Shown piece after piece: positions 1-6,431 of a stretch of 6,431 nucleotides of DNA; within the stretch, counting starts at the first letter, position 1; each line of letters begins with the position of its first letter. Origin of the DNA: an uncultured Flavobacteriales bacterium (GTDB lineage Bacteria > Bacteroidota > Bacteroidia > Flavobacteriales > Vicingaceae). The notes under the pieces are model-generated. The model was not told where the DNA came from and made no database searches. It saw nothing but the letters and a program-made list of their open reading frames with translations. The stretch covers positions 1 to 6,431 of the forward strand of contig CAJXFJ010000107.1 in the NCBI GenBank assembly GCA_913052515.1, written 5' to 3'. The translations under genes and the position numbers were made by a program.

Positions 1-1161
1 TTAGCTTTTGACAAAGACTCAAAAGTTGCTTGTGAAACTTTAGTTACAACTGGTCAAGTTGTTTTAGCTGGAGAGGTTAAATCATCTGCCTACCTTGATG
101 TTCAAGTAATTGCAAGGGAAGTCATTAATAAAATAGGCTACAATAAAGGTGAATATATGTTTGACGGGAATAGTTGTGGTGTATTTTCAGCAATTCACGA
201 ACAATCTCCTGATATTAATCAAGGTGTTGAAAGAGCAAATAAAGAAGATCAAGGCGCAGGAGATCAAGGAATGATGTTTGGTTATGCAACTAACGAAACT
301 GAGAGCTTTATGCCTCTTCCTCTTGAGATTTCTCATATGCTTTTAAAAGAATTGGCTGCATTACGCAGAGAAAATAATGAAATCACTTATTTGAGACCTG
401 ATTCTAAATCTCAAGTTACTATTGAGTATGATGACAACAACAAGCCTATTCGAATTGATGCGATAGTTGTTTCCACTCAACATGATGATTTCGACAGTGA
501 AGAAAACATGTTAAATAAAATCAAGGAAGATGTTATAAACATTCTTATTCCTAGAGTTAAGGCTAAATTGCCAGCTGAAACCCAAGCTCTTTTTAATGAT
601 CAAATTAAATACCATATTAATCCAACTGGAGTATTTGTTATTGGTGGACCTCATGGAGATACAGGTTTAACAGGCAGAAAAATTATTGTTGACACCTATG
701 GTGGTAAAGGAGCGCACGGTGGAGGTGCTTTTTCAGGAAAGGATCCTAGTAAAGTTGATCGTTCAGCGGCTTATGCTACCAGACATATTGCGAAAAACTT
801 AGTTGCAGCAGGAATTGCAGACGAGGCATTAGTACAAGTTGCTTATGCTATTGGAGTAGCGGAACCAATGGGGCTTTATGTAAACACATATGGCACATCA
901 AAAGTAGATGCTACTGATGGTGAAATTGCAAGCAAGCTTATGGACATCTTCGATATGCGTCCTTATGCTATTGAAACTAGATTTCAATTAAGATCACCTA
1001 TTTATTCTGAAACTGCTGCTTATGGCCATATGGGCAGAAATTGTGAAACCGTAGAAAAAACTTTTGTATCAGCAAGCGGTGAAAAAGTAACTGTAAATGT
1101 GAAGTTATTTCCTTGGGAGGAACTCAATTATGTAGATAAAATAAAAGCAGCATTTGCTTAA
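1..1161 (+). CDS. metK: S-adenosylmethionine synthetase, 5'-truncated by window edge
   Basis: Cytosolic enzyme that makes S-adenosylmethionine from methionine and ATP, releasing phosphate and pyrophosphate; it supplies the cell's methyl donor. The frame is open from base 1, and 386 residues are visible before TAA at 1159-1161. Alignment by eye with E. coli MetK (CETxVxTG near the left edge) suggests that about 30 N-terminal residues, including the HPDK ATP-binding motif, lie outside the window. The ATG at 157 is internal, because conserved MetK sequence lies before it. Visible signatures: [15 protein letters not shown] at residues 85-99, the glycine-rich [18 protein letters not shown] loop from residue 239, and INPTGxFVIGGPxGDxGLTGRK before it. 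Compared with E. coli it has extra residues in the central domain and a longer C-terminal stretch after AAYGHMGR, a form I recall as usual in Bacteroidota. It converges on der and shares its terminator. Identity is very secure. Confidence 0.97.
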   Translation, partial: LAFDKDSKVACETLVTTGQVVLAGEVKSSAYLDVQVIAREVINKIGYNKGEYMFDGNSCGVFSAIHEQSPDINQGVERANKEDQGAGDQGMMFGYATNETESFMPLPLEISHMLLKELAALRRENNEITYLRPDSKSQVTIEYDDNNKPIRIDAIVVSTQHDDFDSEENMLNKIKEDVINILIPRVKAKLPAETQALFNDQIKYHINPTGVFVIGGPHGDTGLTGRKIIVDTYGGKGAHGGGAFSGKDPSKVDRSAAYATRHIAKNLVAAGIADEALVQVAYAIGVAEPMGLYVNTYGTSKVDATDGEIASKLMDIFDMRPYAIETRFQLRSPIYSETAAYGHMGRNCETVEKTFVSASGEKVTVNVKLFPWEELNYVDKIKAAFA

Positions 1162-1162
1162 T

Positions 1163-1192
1163 AAAAAAGGCGCCGAAATCGGCGCCTTTTTT
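1163..1192. terminator. Bidirectional Rho-independent terminator between metK and der
   Basis: A perfect 7-bp GC-rich stem, GGCGCCG (1169-1175) with CGGCGCC (1180-1186), closes an AAAT loop. It is flanked by six A (1163-1168) and six T (1187-1192), so each strand ends the hairpin with a U-tract. It starts 7 bases after the metK stop. The der stop codon (1191-1193) overlaps the T-run, so the hairpin begins only 4 bases beyond it. It should end both converging transcripts. Confidence 0.93.
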
Positions 1193-2501
1193 ATTTCTTA
1201 CGAAAGAAAATTTGAATTGGGACTCCGGTATACTCGAAATGTTCTCTCAATCTATTTTCGATAAACCTTTTGTATGGCTCCTTTACATATTGAGGGTGAT
1301 TACAATAAAAAACAAATGTTGGCTTATAAGTAGGCAACATACTTACAAATTTGATTTTAATAAACTTTCCTTTTATAGAAGGTGGAGGATTCTTTTCAAT
1401 TATTGGCAACATGATTTTGTTAAGTTGAGAAGTAGAAACTTTACTTCTTCTATTCTCATATACTTGAACAGCTGCTTTTAATACTTCATGAATACGCTGT
1501 TTTTCAACCACCGAAGTAAAAATAATTGGCACATCAGTAAAAGGGGCTATTTTTTCAAGAATCTGTCCTTTGATTTGTTTCATGGTATTGGAATCTTTAT
1601 CTTCAAACAAGTCCCATTTATTAACCATGATAACAATACCCTTCTTGTTTTTAATGGCTAGTTGATAAATATTCATATCCTGTGCCATCATTCCTTCTTT
1701 TGCCTCAATAAGCAAAACACAAACATCAGCGTTCTCAATTGCTCGAATGGTTCTCATGACCGAGTAAAACTCTACATCTTCATCTACTTTACTTTTCTTT
1801 CGTAAACCTGCCGTATCGGTAAGAATGAAATCAAAACCATATGCTTTATAGTGCGTTCCTACCGCATCTCTAGTTGTTCCGGCAATTGGTGTTACTATAT
1901 TTCGATCAATACCCATTAAGGTATTTAAAAATGAAGATTTGCCAACATTTGGTCGACCTACAATAGCAATTCTAGGAATATCTGACTCTTCCTCTTCTTT
2001 GTTTTCTAGTAACTCTTTAACTACTTCATCTAGTAGTTCACCTGTTCCACTGCCATTAATACTTGAAATTGGGAATACATAATCACTAATTCCAAAACTA
2101 TAAAACTCCGCTGCTTCCGCAATACGTGAATGATTATCTGCCTTATTGGCAACCAAAAAGATTTTCTTATTCGTTTTACGAAGAATATTTACAACTGCTT
2201 GATCCAAATCGGTTATTCCAACAGTAACATCAACAACAAAAACAATCACTGAGGCTTCTTCTAAAGCTATTTCAACTTGTTTCCTTATTTCTCCCTCAAA
2301 TTCATCATCAGAGCCTCTTACATAACCCCCAGTGTCTATTACTGTAAATTCTTTTCCTGCCCAAAAAGCTTGTCCGTATTGCCTGTCACGCGTTACTCCA
2401 CTAGCTTCATCTACAATGGCTTTTCTACTTTCTGTAAGTCGATTAAAAAGTGTTGACTTTCCTACATTAGGTCTTCCTACTATTGCTACAATATTGCTCA
2501 T
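1191..2501 (-). CDS. der: Ribosome biogenesis GTPase Der (EngA), double-GTPase protein
   Basis: Essential GTPase that binds the 50S subunit and acts late in its assembly. The 436 residues match the usual family length. Two G domains lie in tandem. The first has GRPNVGKS at 9-16 (G1), the G2 threonine in VTRDR at 37-41, DTGG at 56-59 (G3) and NKAD at 119-122 (G4). The second has GRPNVGKS at 182-189, TTRD at 209-212, DTAG at 229-232 and NKWD at 294-297. An acidic linker (residues 168-174) joins them, and a KH-like domain fills about 353-436, ending in a basic tail. All nucleotide-binding motifs are intact. The ATG at 2499-2501 puts G1 at residue 9, as expected. It lies one base after the era stop (TAG-T-ATG) and has no clear Shine-Dalgarno sequence, so translation is probably coupled to era. 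No separate promoter was noticed. Confidence 0.97.
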   Translation of the reverse strand: MSNIVAIVGRPNVGKSTLFNRLTESRKAIVDEASGVTRDRQYGQAFWAGKEFTVIDTGGYVRGSDDEFEGEIRKQVEIALEEASVIVFVVDVTVGITDLDQAVVNILRKTNKKIFLVANKADNHSRIAEAAEFYSFGISDYVFPISSINGSGTGELLDEVVKELLENKEEEESDIPRIAIVGRPNVGKSSFLNTLMGIDRNIVTPIAGTTRDAVGTHYKAYGFDFILTDTAGLRKKSKVDEDVEFYSVMRTIRAIENADVCVLLIEAKEGMMAQDMNIYQLAIKNKKGIVIMVNKWDLFEDKDSNTMKQIKGQILEKIAPFTDVPIIFTSVVEKQRIHEVLKAAVQVYENRRSKVSTSQLNKIMLPIIEKNPPPSIKGKFIKIKFVSMLPTYKPTFVFYCNHPQYVKEPYKRFIENRLREHFEYTGVPIQIFFRKK

Positions 2502-2502
2502 A

Positions 2503-3384
2503 CTACAAATATCCGAAACGCTTTAATTGTTGCTCATTATTTCGCCAGTCCTTATTTACTTTTACGAATAAATCCAGGTGAATTTGCTTACTAAAAAACT
2601 GTTCTAAATCTCGCCTTGATTCTATACCCACTTGCTTTAATCGCTTACCTTCTTTTCCGATAATAATCCCTTTTTGACTTTCTCTTGCAACAAAAATGTT
2701 TGCTCTAATTCTTATAATTTTTTCTTGTTCTTTAAACTCTTCCACCAAAACTTCAACGGAATAAGGAACTTCTTGGGCATAATTCAATAAAATCTTTTCC
2801 CTTATTTTTTCTTCTACAAAGAAACGTTCCGGTTTATCTGTCAAACTATCTTTGGGGTAATAAGGCGGAGATTCAGGTAGCAGCTCTACAATTCTAGTTT
2901 TTACAAATTCAATATTAAAATGATGCAAAGCAGAAATTGGTATTAATTCCACTTTTTCAATTTGTTTTGCCCAATGCTGTACATCTGACTCTAGACCTTT
3001 CTGATCACTTTCATCAATTTTATTCAATAGTAAAAGAACGGGAATACTTAGGCCCTTAATCGTATCAAGTAAGCTTTTGTCTTTAAAGTTCCTTTGCCCT
3101 GATTCTACCATTAATAAAACCAGATCTGCATCTTCAAGGGCTGTTTTTACAAACTTCATCATCCCTTCCTGCATTTTATATGCCGGATCTATTATACCTG
3201 GTGTATCTGAATAAATGATTTGGTATTCATCTTCATTTACAATTCCAAGTATACGGTGACGCGTTGTTTGTGCCTTGGACGTGATTATAGAAAGCTTTTC
3301 ACCTACTAATAAATTCATCAGTGTAGACTTTCCTACATTAGGTTGGCCGATTATGTTTACAAACCCTGCTTTGTGAGCTCCCAT
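2503..3384 (-). CDS. era: GTPase Era, 16S rRNA-binding 30S assembly factor
   Basis: Essential GTPase that binds the 3' end of 16S rRNA and checks 30S maturation, linking it to growth and division. The length (293 residues) is typical. G domain: GQPNVGKS at 13-20 (G1), TTRHR at 40-44 (G2), DTPG at 60-63 (G3), NKID at 121-124 (G4) and SAL at 151-153 (G5). The C-terminal type II KH domain carries ESQKGIIIGKEGKRLK at 235-250, whose GKEG is the RNA-binding GxxG loop. The start ATG (3382-3384) puts G1 at residue 13, normal for Era. Upstream is AT-rich without a Shine-Dalgarno sequence. Only about 20 bases separate the start from the terminator of the upstream tRNA gene, and I find no convincing promoter there. 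Expression may depend on read-through from the tRNA promoter. der follows after one base. Confidence 0.97.
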   Translation of the reverse strand: MGAHKAGFVNIIGQPNVGKSTLMNLLVGEKLSIITSKAQTTRHRILGIVNEDEYQIIYSDTPGIIDPAYKMQEGMMKFVKTALEDADLVLLMVESGQRNFKDKSLLDTIKGLSIPVLLLLNKIDESDQKGLESDVQHWAKQIEKVELIPISALHHFNIEFVKTRIVELLPESPPYYPKDSLTDKPERFFVEEKIREKILLNYAQEVPYSVEVLVEEFKEQEKIIRIRANIFVARESQKGIIIGKEGKRLKQVGIESRRDLEQFFSKQIHLDLFVKVNKDWRNNEQQLKRFGYL

Positions 3385-3404
3385 TCTTAAATAAATTGAG
3401 AAAT

Positions 3405-3432
3405 AAAAAAAGCCTCGAAAATCGAGGCTTTT
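3405..3432 (-). terminator. Rho-independent terminator of the initiator tRNA gene, upstream of era
   Basis: On the minus strand the hairpin is GCCTCGA-TTT-TCGAGGC (3428 to 3412), a perfect 7-bp stem that can extend through four A-T pairs, followed by a run of seven T (3411-3405). It begins a few bases after the tRNA 3' end. As era is on the same strand just beyond it, the hairpin may end all tRNA transcripts or let some pass into era. The plus strand has only four T after the stem and no gene ends there, so the minus-strand role is favoured. Confidence 0.85.
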
Positions 3433-3435
3433 AGG

Positions 3436-3508
<73 letters not shown>

Positions 3509-3544
3509 CTATATGTTATGAACGTTTAATCTTTTTGAGGAGTG

Positions 3545-3575
3545 CAAAGATAGTATTAATAATCGTTTTGGCAAA
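3545..3575 (-). promoter_or_regulatory. Bacteroidota-type promoter of the initiator tRNA
   Basis: On the minus strand, TTTG (3575-3572) and TATCTTTG (3552-3545) are separated by 19 bases. This fits the Bacteroidota primary sigma consensus of a -33 TTTG and a -7 TAnnTTTG box with no mismatch. Counting the last G as -7 predicts a start near 3538 and a 5' leader of about 30 bases to be removed by RNase P. It is the only clean match of this kind in the intergenic region. It probably drives the tRNA and, if the terminator leaks, era and der. Confidence 0.75.
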
Positions 3576-3645
3576 ATAAATTTTATCTGCCCTATTTTGT
3601 TAATTATCTAAATTTCAATAAAGGCTGAAAGTCGTAATTATACTT

Positions 3646-3653
3646 ACTTTAGC
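3646..3653 (+). promoter_or_regulatory. Possible -7 box for mlaE (weak)
   Basis: TACTTTAG matches TAnnTTTG with one mismatch and ends 7 bases before the A of the mlaE start codon. If used, transcription would start at or next to the ATG and give a leaderless mRNA. No TTTG or TTG lies 17-23 bases upstream, so support is weak. No better plus-strand match was seen between 3509 and 3659. Confidence 0.3.
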
Positions 3654-3659
3654 AACTAA

Positions 3660-4400
3660 ATGGAGGTATTATATAACATTGGGAAATACTTTATTCTAAT
3701 GGGAAGAGTCTTTAAAAGACCTTCAAAACCTTCATTATATTGGAAACAAATCATCTATGAAATGGATTCTTTGGGCTTAGGGTCTTTAGGAATAATTACA
3801 ATCATATCTGTATTCATGGGAGCTGTTATTACACTTCAAACTGCGTCCAATATTGATAGTGCATTAATTCCTGCCTATACGGTTGGATTTACGGCTAGAC
3901 AATCTGTTATCTTGGAATTTTCACCAACTATTATTGCGCTTATCTTAGCAGGAAAGGTGGGTTCAAATATTGCTTCTGAAATTGGTACGATGAGAGTAAG
4001 TGAACAAATCGATGCCCTAGAAATAATGGGCATTAATTCGGCTTCATATATCATTGTTCCTAAGATAATAGCTTCTGTATTTATAAATCCCTTTCTCGTT
4101 TTATGGAGCATGTTTGTAGGTGTTTTTGGTGGCTACCTAATCGCATTCTTTACAAGTGCTGTTTCAACTACCGATTACATTTTCGGTATTCAATATGATT
4201 TTAATTCATTTGGAATTACATATGCATTAGTTAAAACTGTGTTTTTTGCCTTTATCATTACCTCTATTCCATCCTATTACGGATATTATGTAAAAGGTGG
4301 TGCATTGGAAGTAGGAGCAGCAAGCACAAAGGGTGTGGTTTCAAGCAGTATTGTGATTTTAATCACCAATTATGTTTTAACTCAAGTACTTCTTATATAA
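3660..4400 (+). CDS. mlaE: MlaE-family permease of an MCE/Mla lipid ABC transporter
   Basis: Inner-membrane subunit of an ABC transporter that moves phospholipids between the inner and outer membrane with an MCE protein. It has 246 residues, close to the family norm of about 250-260. The N-terminal 35 residues are amphipathic and basic (interface helix), followed by hydrophobic segments near 41-62, 83-100, 135-165, 185-205 and 225-246. The family hallmark is the segment LAGKVGSNIASEIGTMRVSE at 96-115, continuing QIDALEIMG, which contacts the ATPase. The start at 3660 keeps the conserved N-terminal helix (IGKYFILMGRVFKRP); ATG 3699 would cut through it. No Shine-Dalgarno sequence is visible. 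The stop overlaps the mlaF start by one base (TAATG), so the two are coupled. The specific lipid and the direction of transport cannot be read from the sequence. Confidence 0.93.
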   Translation: MEVLYNIGKYFILMGRVFKRPSKPSLYWKQIIYEMDSLGLGSLGIITIISVFMGAVITLQTASNIDSALIPAYTVGFTARQSVILEFSPTIIALILAGKVGSNIASEIGTMRVSEQIDALEIMGINSASYIIVPKIIASVFINPFLVLWSMFVGVFGGYLIAFFTSAVSTTDYIFGIQYDFNSFGITYALVKTVFFAFIITSIPSYYGYYVKGGALEVGAASTKGVVSSSIVILITNYVLTQVLLI

Positions 4401-5146
4401 TGATTGAGTTAAAACACATTTCTAAGAGCTTTGATGGAAAGCAAATTTTAAATGACATCAATATTGTTTTTGAAAAAGGAAAAACAAACTTAATCATTGG
4501 TGCCAGTGGCTCCGGAAAATCTGTTCTTACTAAATGCATGGTCGGTTTAATTGAACCAGACCAAGGTGAAGTACTTTACAATGGTTCAAACTTTACAGCC
4601 ATGGATGTAGATGAACGTAAAGAAATAAGAAAAGAAATTGGCATGCTCTTTCAAGGAGGTGCTTTGTTTGACTCTCAAACAGTAGAAGAAAATGTAAAAT
4701 TTCCTCTTCGAATGCATTCTAAGATGAATGAGGCGGAAATGCAAGACCGTGTTAACTTTTGCTTAAAACGCGTAAACTTAGAAGGAGCTAATAAAAAGTT
4801 CCCTGCGGAAATAAGTGGCGGAATGCAGAAAAGGGTCGGTATAGCGCGTGCTATTGCGCTAAAGCCTAAATACCTTTTTTGTGATGAACCTAATTCAGGC
4901 TTAGATCCAAAAACCTCAATACTAATTGATGACCTAATACAAGAAATTACAGAAGAATATCAAATAACAACTATAGTAGTTACTCATGACATGAATTCTG
5001 TATTACAAATAGGTGAAAAAATAATGTTTGTTCATAAAGGTATTAAGCACTGGGAAGGTGATAAAAACGCTATTCTCTCAACGAATAATAAAGAACTTTC
5101 CGAGCTTGTTTTTGCTTCTAAACTAATGCAAAAACTAAAAAAATAA
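4400..5146 (+). CDS. mlaF: MlaF-family ATPase of an MCE/Mla lipid ABC transporter
   Basis: Cytoplasmic ATP-hydrolysing subunit partnering the MlaE-type permease encoded just upstream. It has 248 residues with every ABC motif intact: Walker A GASGSGKS at 34-41, Q-loop glutamine 85, signature SGGMQKR at 139-145 (the M-Q-K-R form is typical of Mla/MCE ATPases), Walker B YLFCDEP at 158-164 with D162 and catalytic E163, D-loop SGLDP at 166-170, and H-loop H196. E. coli MlaF is about 20 residues longer; its C-terminal tail grips the opposite ATPase and helps bind MlaB. Here the protein ends in a short basic tail (KLMQKLKK), so that contact may be reduced or absent (inference). ATG 4400-4402 overlaps the mlaE stop. 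No mlaD, mlaC or mlaB gene follows; the operon ends at a terminator. Confidence 0.94.
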   Translation: MIELKHISKSFDGKQILNDINIVFEKGKTNLIIGASGSGKSVLTKCMVGLIEPDQGEVLYNGSNFTAMDVDERKEIRKEIGMLFQGGALFDSQTVEENVKFPLRMHSKMNEAEMQDRVNFCLKRVNLEGANKKFPAEISGGMQKRVGIARAIALKPKYLFCDEPNSGLDPKTSILIDDLIQEITEEYQITTIVVTHDMNSVLQIGEKIMFVHKGIKHWEGDKNAILSTNNKELSELVFASKLMQKLKK

Positions 5147-5156
5147 AAGCATAAAA

Positions 5157-5181
5157 AAAGGCCCTTTTAAAAAGGGCCTTT
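5157..5181. terminator. Bidirectional terminator between mlaF and the T9SS-protein gene
   Basis: Stem GGCCCTT (5160-5166) pairs with AAGGGCC (5172-5178) around a TTAAA loop, and AAA/TTT flanks extend the pairing. On the minus strand it is followed by seven T (5159-5153), a canonical terminator for the secreted-protein gene that stops at 5204. On the plus strand the tail is TTTCTCTTATT, weaker but probably enough to end mlaEF transcripts. It begins about 13 bases after the mlaF stop. Confidence 0.88.
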
Positions 5182-5203
5182 CTCTTATTATCTATAGAGT
5201 TAA

Positions 5204-6431
5204 TTACTTAACTACTACTTTCTTCACTTTTCTTTCATTATCATTTTCAAGAGTTACAAAATAAACTCCCTTCTCATAATTAGAAAGATCCATTTGAATT
5301 GTTTTTTGATTGTTTACACTAACTTGATCAGTTAAAACAACTTGCCCAAGCATGTTTCTAACATTTAACGTGTAATCCGCTTCAATTTTAGAATCAATAT
5401 TTACAGTAAACTGACCATTATTTGGATTTGGAGTTACCTCAAAGCTTGCAAGCTTTCTCGCTAATTCCTCTTCTCCAACAGTCAAATTAAAGTTAGCTCT
5501 AACACCAGCAGTTGGAGTTACCCAACCCCAAGTTGGAGCAGCATCATTTACGTAAACAAAATTAGTTACATCAGGAGAAATGTTAGCCATTGACAAGTCT
5601 TCGCCTGCTACGAACTCAAGGCCATTTGTCGCACCGCTAATTTGCTCCCATCCCATTACATATTGTCCTGCAGGTAAGAAAACTGGTTGAGTTCCTAACG
5701 AAAAGTCAAAATTAACCCATGTATCAAACATACTCGTATCAATTACAGTAGGCACAAAGCTTTCTGCTACTACTGCTCCAAATCGACTTTGGAATACTGT
5801 TGTATCCTTAAATGCCCAAACTTTAGGGACAATTTGAACACCATCATTAGTTGCATTATTTGCGACATAAATATCAAGTGAATTAATTGTTGCACCTGCA
5901 TTACCAACATTGAAAAGTACTCCCCATCGGTCGCCGTCATTACCACCACCAACATAATCTCCAGGTCCAACTGTACCAGTGAAATTATTTCTATCTCTAG
6001 CTAATACACTATCAGAAACCTCAAAGCTATATGAAGCAATGGCTGAAGCAGGATCTTGGTTGTTAGAATCTGAATCAACTACTAACAAAGAAGTAAAGTA
6101 TCCAGGAACAGTATTTACATAGCTCGATATTTCAACTGTATCTCTTTGCTGACTAGCAACAGAAGCACCAATTAAAGTAGAATCTTCCCACATTAAACCA
6201 AAACCAGGAGCGCCAGCTAGGGTGCTATCTTGGATTGCATAGGCTCTAGCTTGTACATTGGTTTGTGTATTACCACCTGCATTGTAAGAAGCATACTCAA
6301 ACGACATTGGAGCAAGAATCTTTTGTGGAACCATGGTTGGGATTGGATTAAAATCAAAAGTATCTGAGAAGTTTATCTCATAATCTTCTAATTGCATATT
6401 GTTTGCATTTCCTTCTAATAAAAGTACATCA
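5204..6431 (-). CDS. Secreted protein with T9SS type A C-terminal sorting domain, 5'-truncated by window edge
   Basis: C-terminal part of a large exported protein of unknown function; 408 codons are visible. The frame stays open through the right edge. The ATG at 6395-6397 is unlikely to be the true start: it is followed by no signal peptide, and 11 coding codons precede it. Residue numbers here count from that Met. Residues 314-397 form a type A Por secretion sorting domain: FEVTPNPNNGQF at 319-330, then LNVRNMLGQVV, DLSNYEKGVYFVTL at 370-383 and a basic KVKKVVVK end. Such domains direct passage through the outer membrane by the type IX system, followed by cleavage and surface attachment or release. 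The preceding 313 residues look beta-rich, with many Asp, Asn, Thr and aromatic residues. Only three lysines and no cysteine occur in them, fitting an acidic exposed ectodomain. I recognise no catalytic motif; adhesion or a structural role is possible but unproven. Confidence 0.9.
   Translation of the reverse strand, partial: DVLLLEGNANNMQLEDYEINFSDTFDFNPIPTMVPQKILAPMSFEYASYNAGGNTQTNVQARAYAIQDSTLAGAPGFGLMWEDSTLIGASVASQQRDTVEISSYVNTVPGYFTSLLVVDSDSNNQDPASAIASYSFEVSDSVLARDRNNFTGTVGPGDYVGGGNDGDRWGVLFNVGNAGATINSLDIYVANNATNDGVQIVPKVWAFKDTTVFQSRFGAVVAESFVPTVIDTSMFDTWVNFDFSLGTQPVFLPAGQYVMGWEQISGATNGLEFVAGEDLSMANISPDVTNFVYVNDAAPTWGWVTPTAGVRANFNLTVGEEELARKLASFEVTPNPNNGQFTVNIDSKIEADYTLNVRNMLGQVVLTDQVSVNNQKTIQMDLSNYEKGVYFVTLENDNERKVKKVVVK

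Noticed and set aside
157..159. ATG as the start of metK
   Set aside because: Conserved MetK sequence ([12 protein letters not shown] and [13 protein letters not shown]) lies in frame before it back to base 1, so the gene begins outside the window.
1212..1481. 89-codon open frame on the plus strand
   Set aside because: It lies wholly antisense to the conserved C-terminal domain of der and resembles no protein I know; it is a chance frame in AT-rich DNA.
2332..2526. 64-codon open frame on the plus strand
   Set aside because: It is antisense to the first G domain of der and the end of era, where codon constraint explains the open frame.
1191..3384. era and der as a recent tandem GTPase duplication
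   Set aside because: Shared motifs are only the general G-domain ones; the C-terminal domains differ and both are ancient separate families found across bacteria.
3875..4111. 78-codon open frame on the minus strand
   Set aside because: It is antisense to the most conserved part of mlaE; no independent support.
5770..5970. 66-codon open frame on the minus strand
   Set aside because: It overlaps the T9SS protein in another frame of the same strand, and its repetitive Met/Gln/Leu content reflects a frame-shifted reading.
6395..6397. ATG as the true start of the T9SS protein
   Set aside because: No signal peptide follows, although secretion through T9SS needs one, and the frame remains open to the window edge.

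Overview
The window looks like a chromosomal housekeeping region of a low-GC member of the Bacteroidota, probably Flavobacteriales. Four signs support this: a protein with a type A Por secretion (type IX, T9SS) C-terminal sorting domain; a clear Bacteroidota promoter of the TTTG-N19-TAnnTTTG type; no Shine-Dalgarno sequence before any of the four visible starts; and protein sequences (MetK with extra C-terminal residues, Era, Der, MlaE) of Bacteroidota type. The lineage call rests on pattern recognition, not on a search.

Layout: (1) 1-1161 (+): the 3' part of metK, S-adenosylmethionine synthetase, cut by the left edge. (2) About 1163-1192: a strong hairpin shared as terminator by the converging metK and der. 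(3) 3508 down to 1191 (-): an initiator tRNA gene with its own promoter and terminator, then era and der one base apart. These supply the tRNA that starts translation and two GTPases that mature the 30S and 50S subunits. (4) 3509-3659: a 151-base divergent intergenic region holding the tRNA promoter (-) and a possible, weaker start signal for mlaE (+). (5) 3660-5146 (+): an overlapping mlaE-mlaF pair, the membrane and ATPase subunits of an MCE-type lipid transporter, with no MCE/MlaD substrate-binding gene beside it. (6) About 5157-5181: a second shared hairpin terminator. (7) 6431 down to 5204 (-): the C-terminal part of a large secreted, lysine-poor protein with a T9SS sorting domain; its reading frame is still open at the right edge.

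How they fit together: era, der and the initiator tRNA form a coherent translation and ribosome-assembly block. mlaEF should move phospholipid between inner and outer membrane with an MCE partner encoded elsewhere. metK and the T9SS protein appear to be unrelated neighbours bounded by shared terminators. I saw no mobile element, CRISPR array, defence system or clearly new system. The most worthwhile points are the tRNA/terminator/era arrangement, the U1·U72 initiator tRNA end, the orphan mlaEF pair and the unassigned ectodomain of the T9SS protein.
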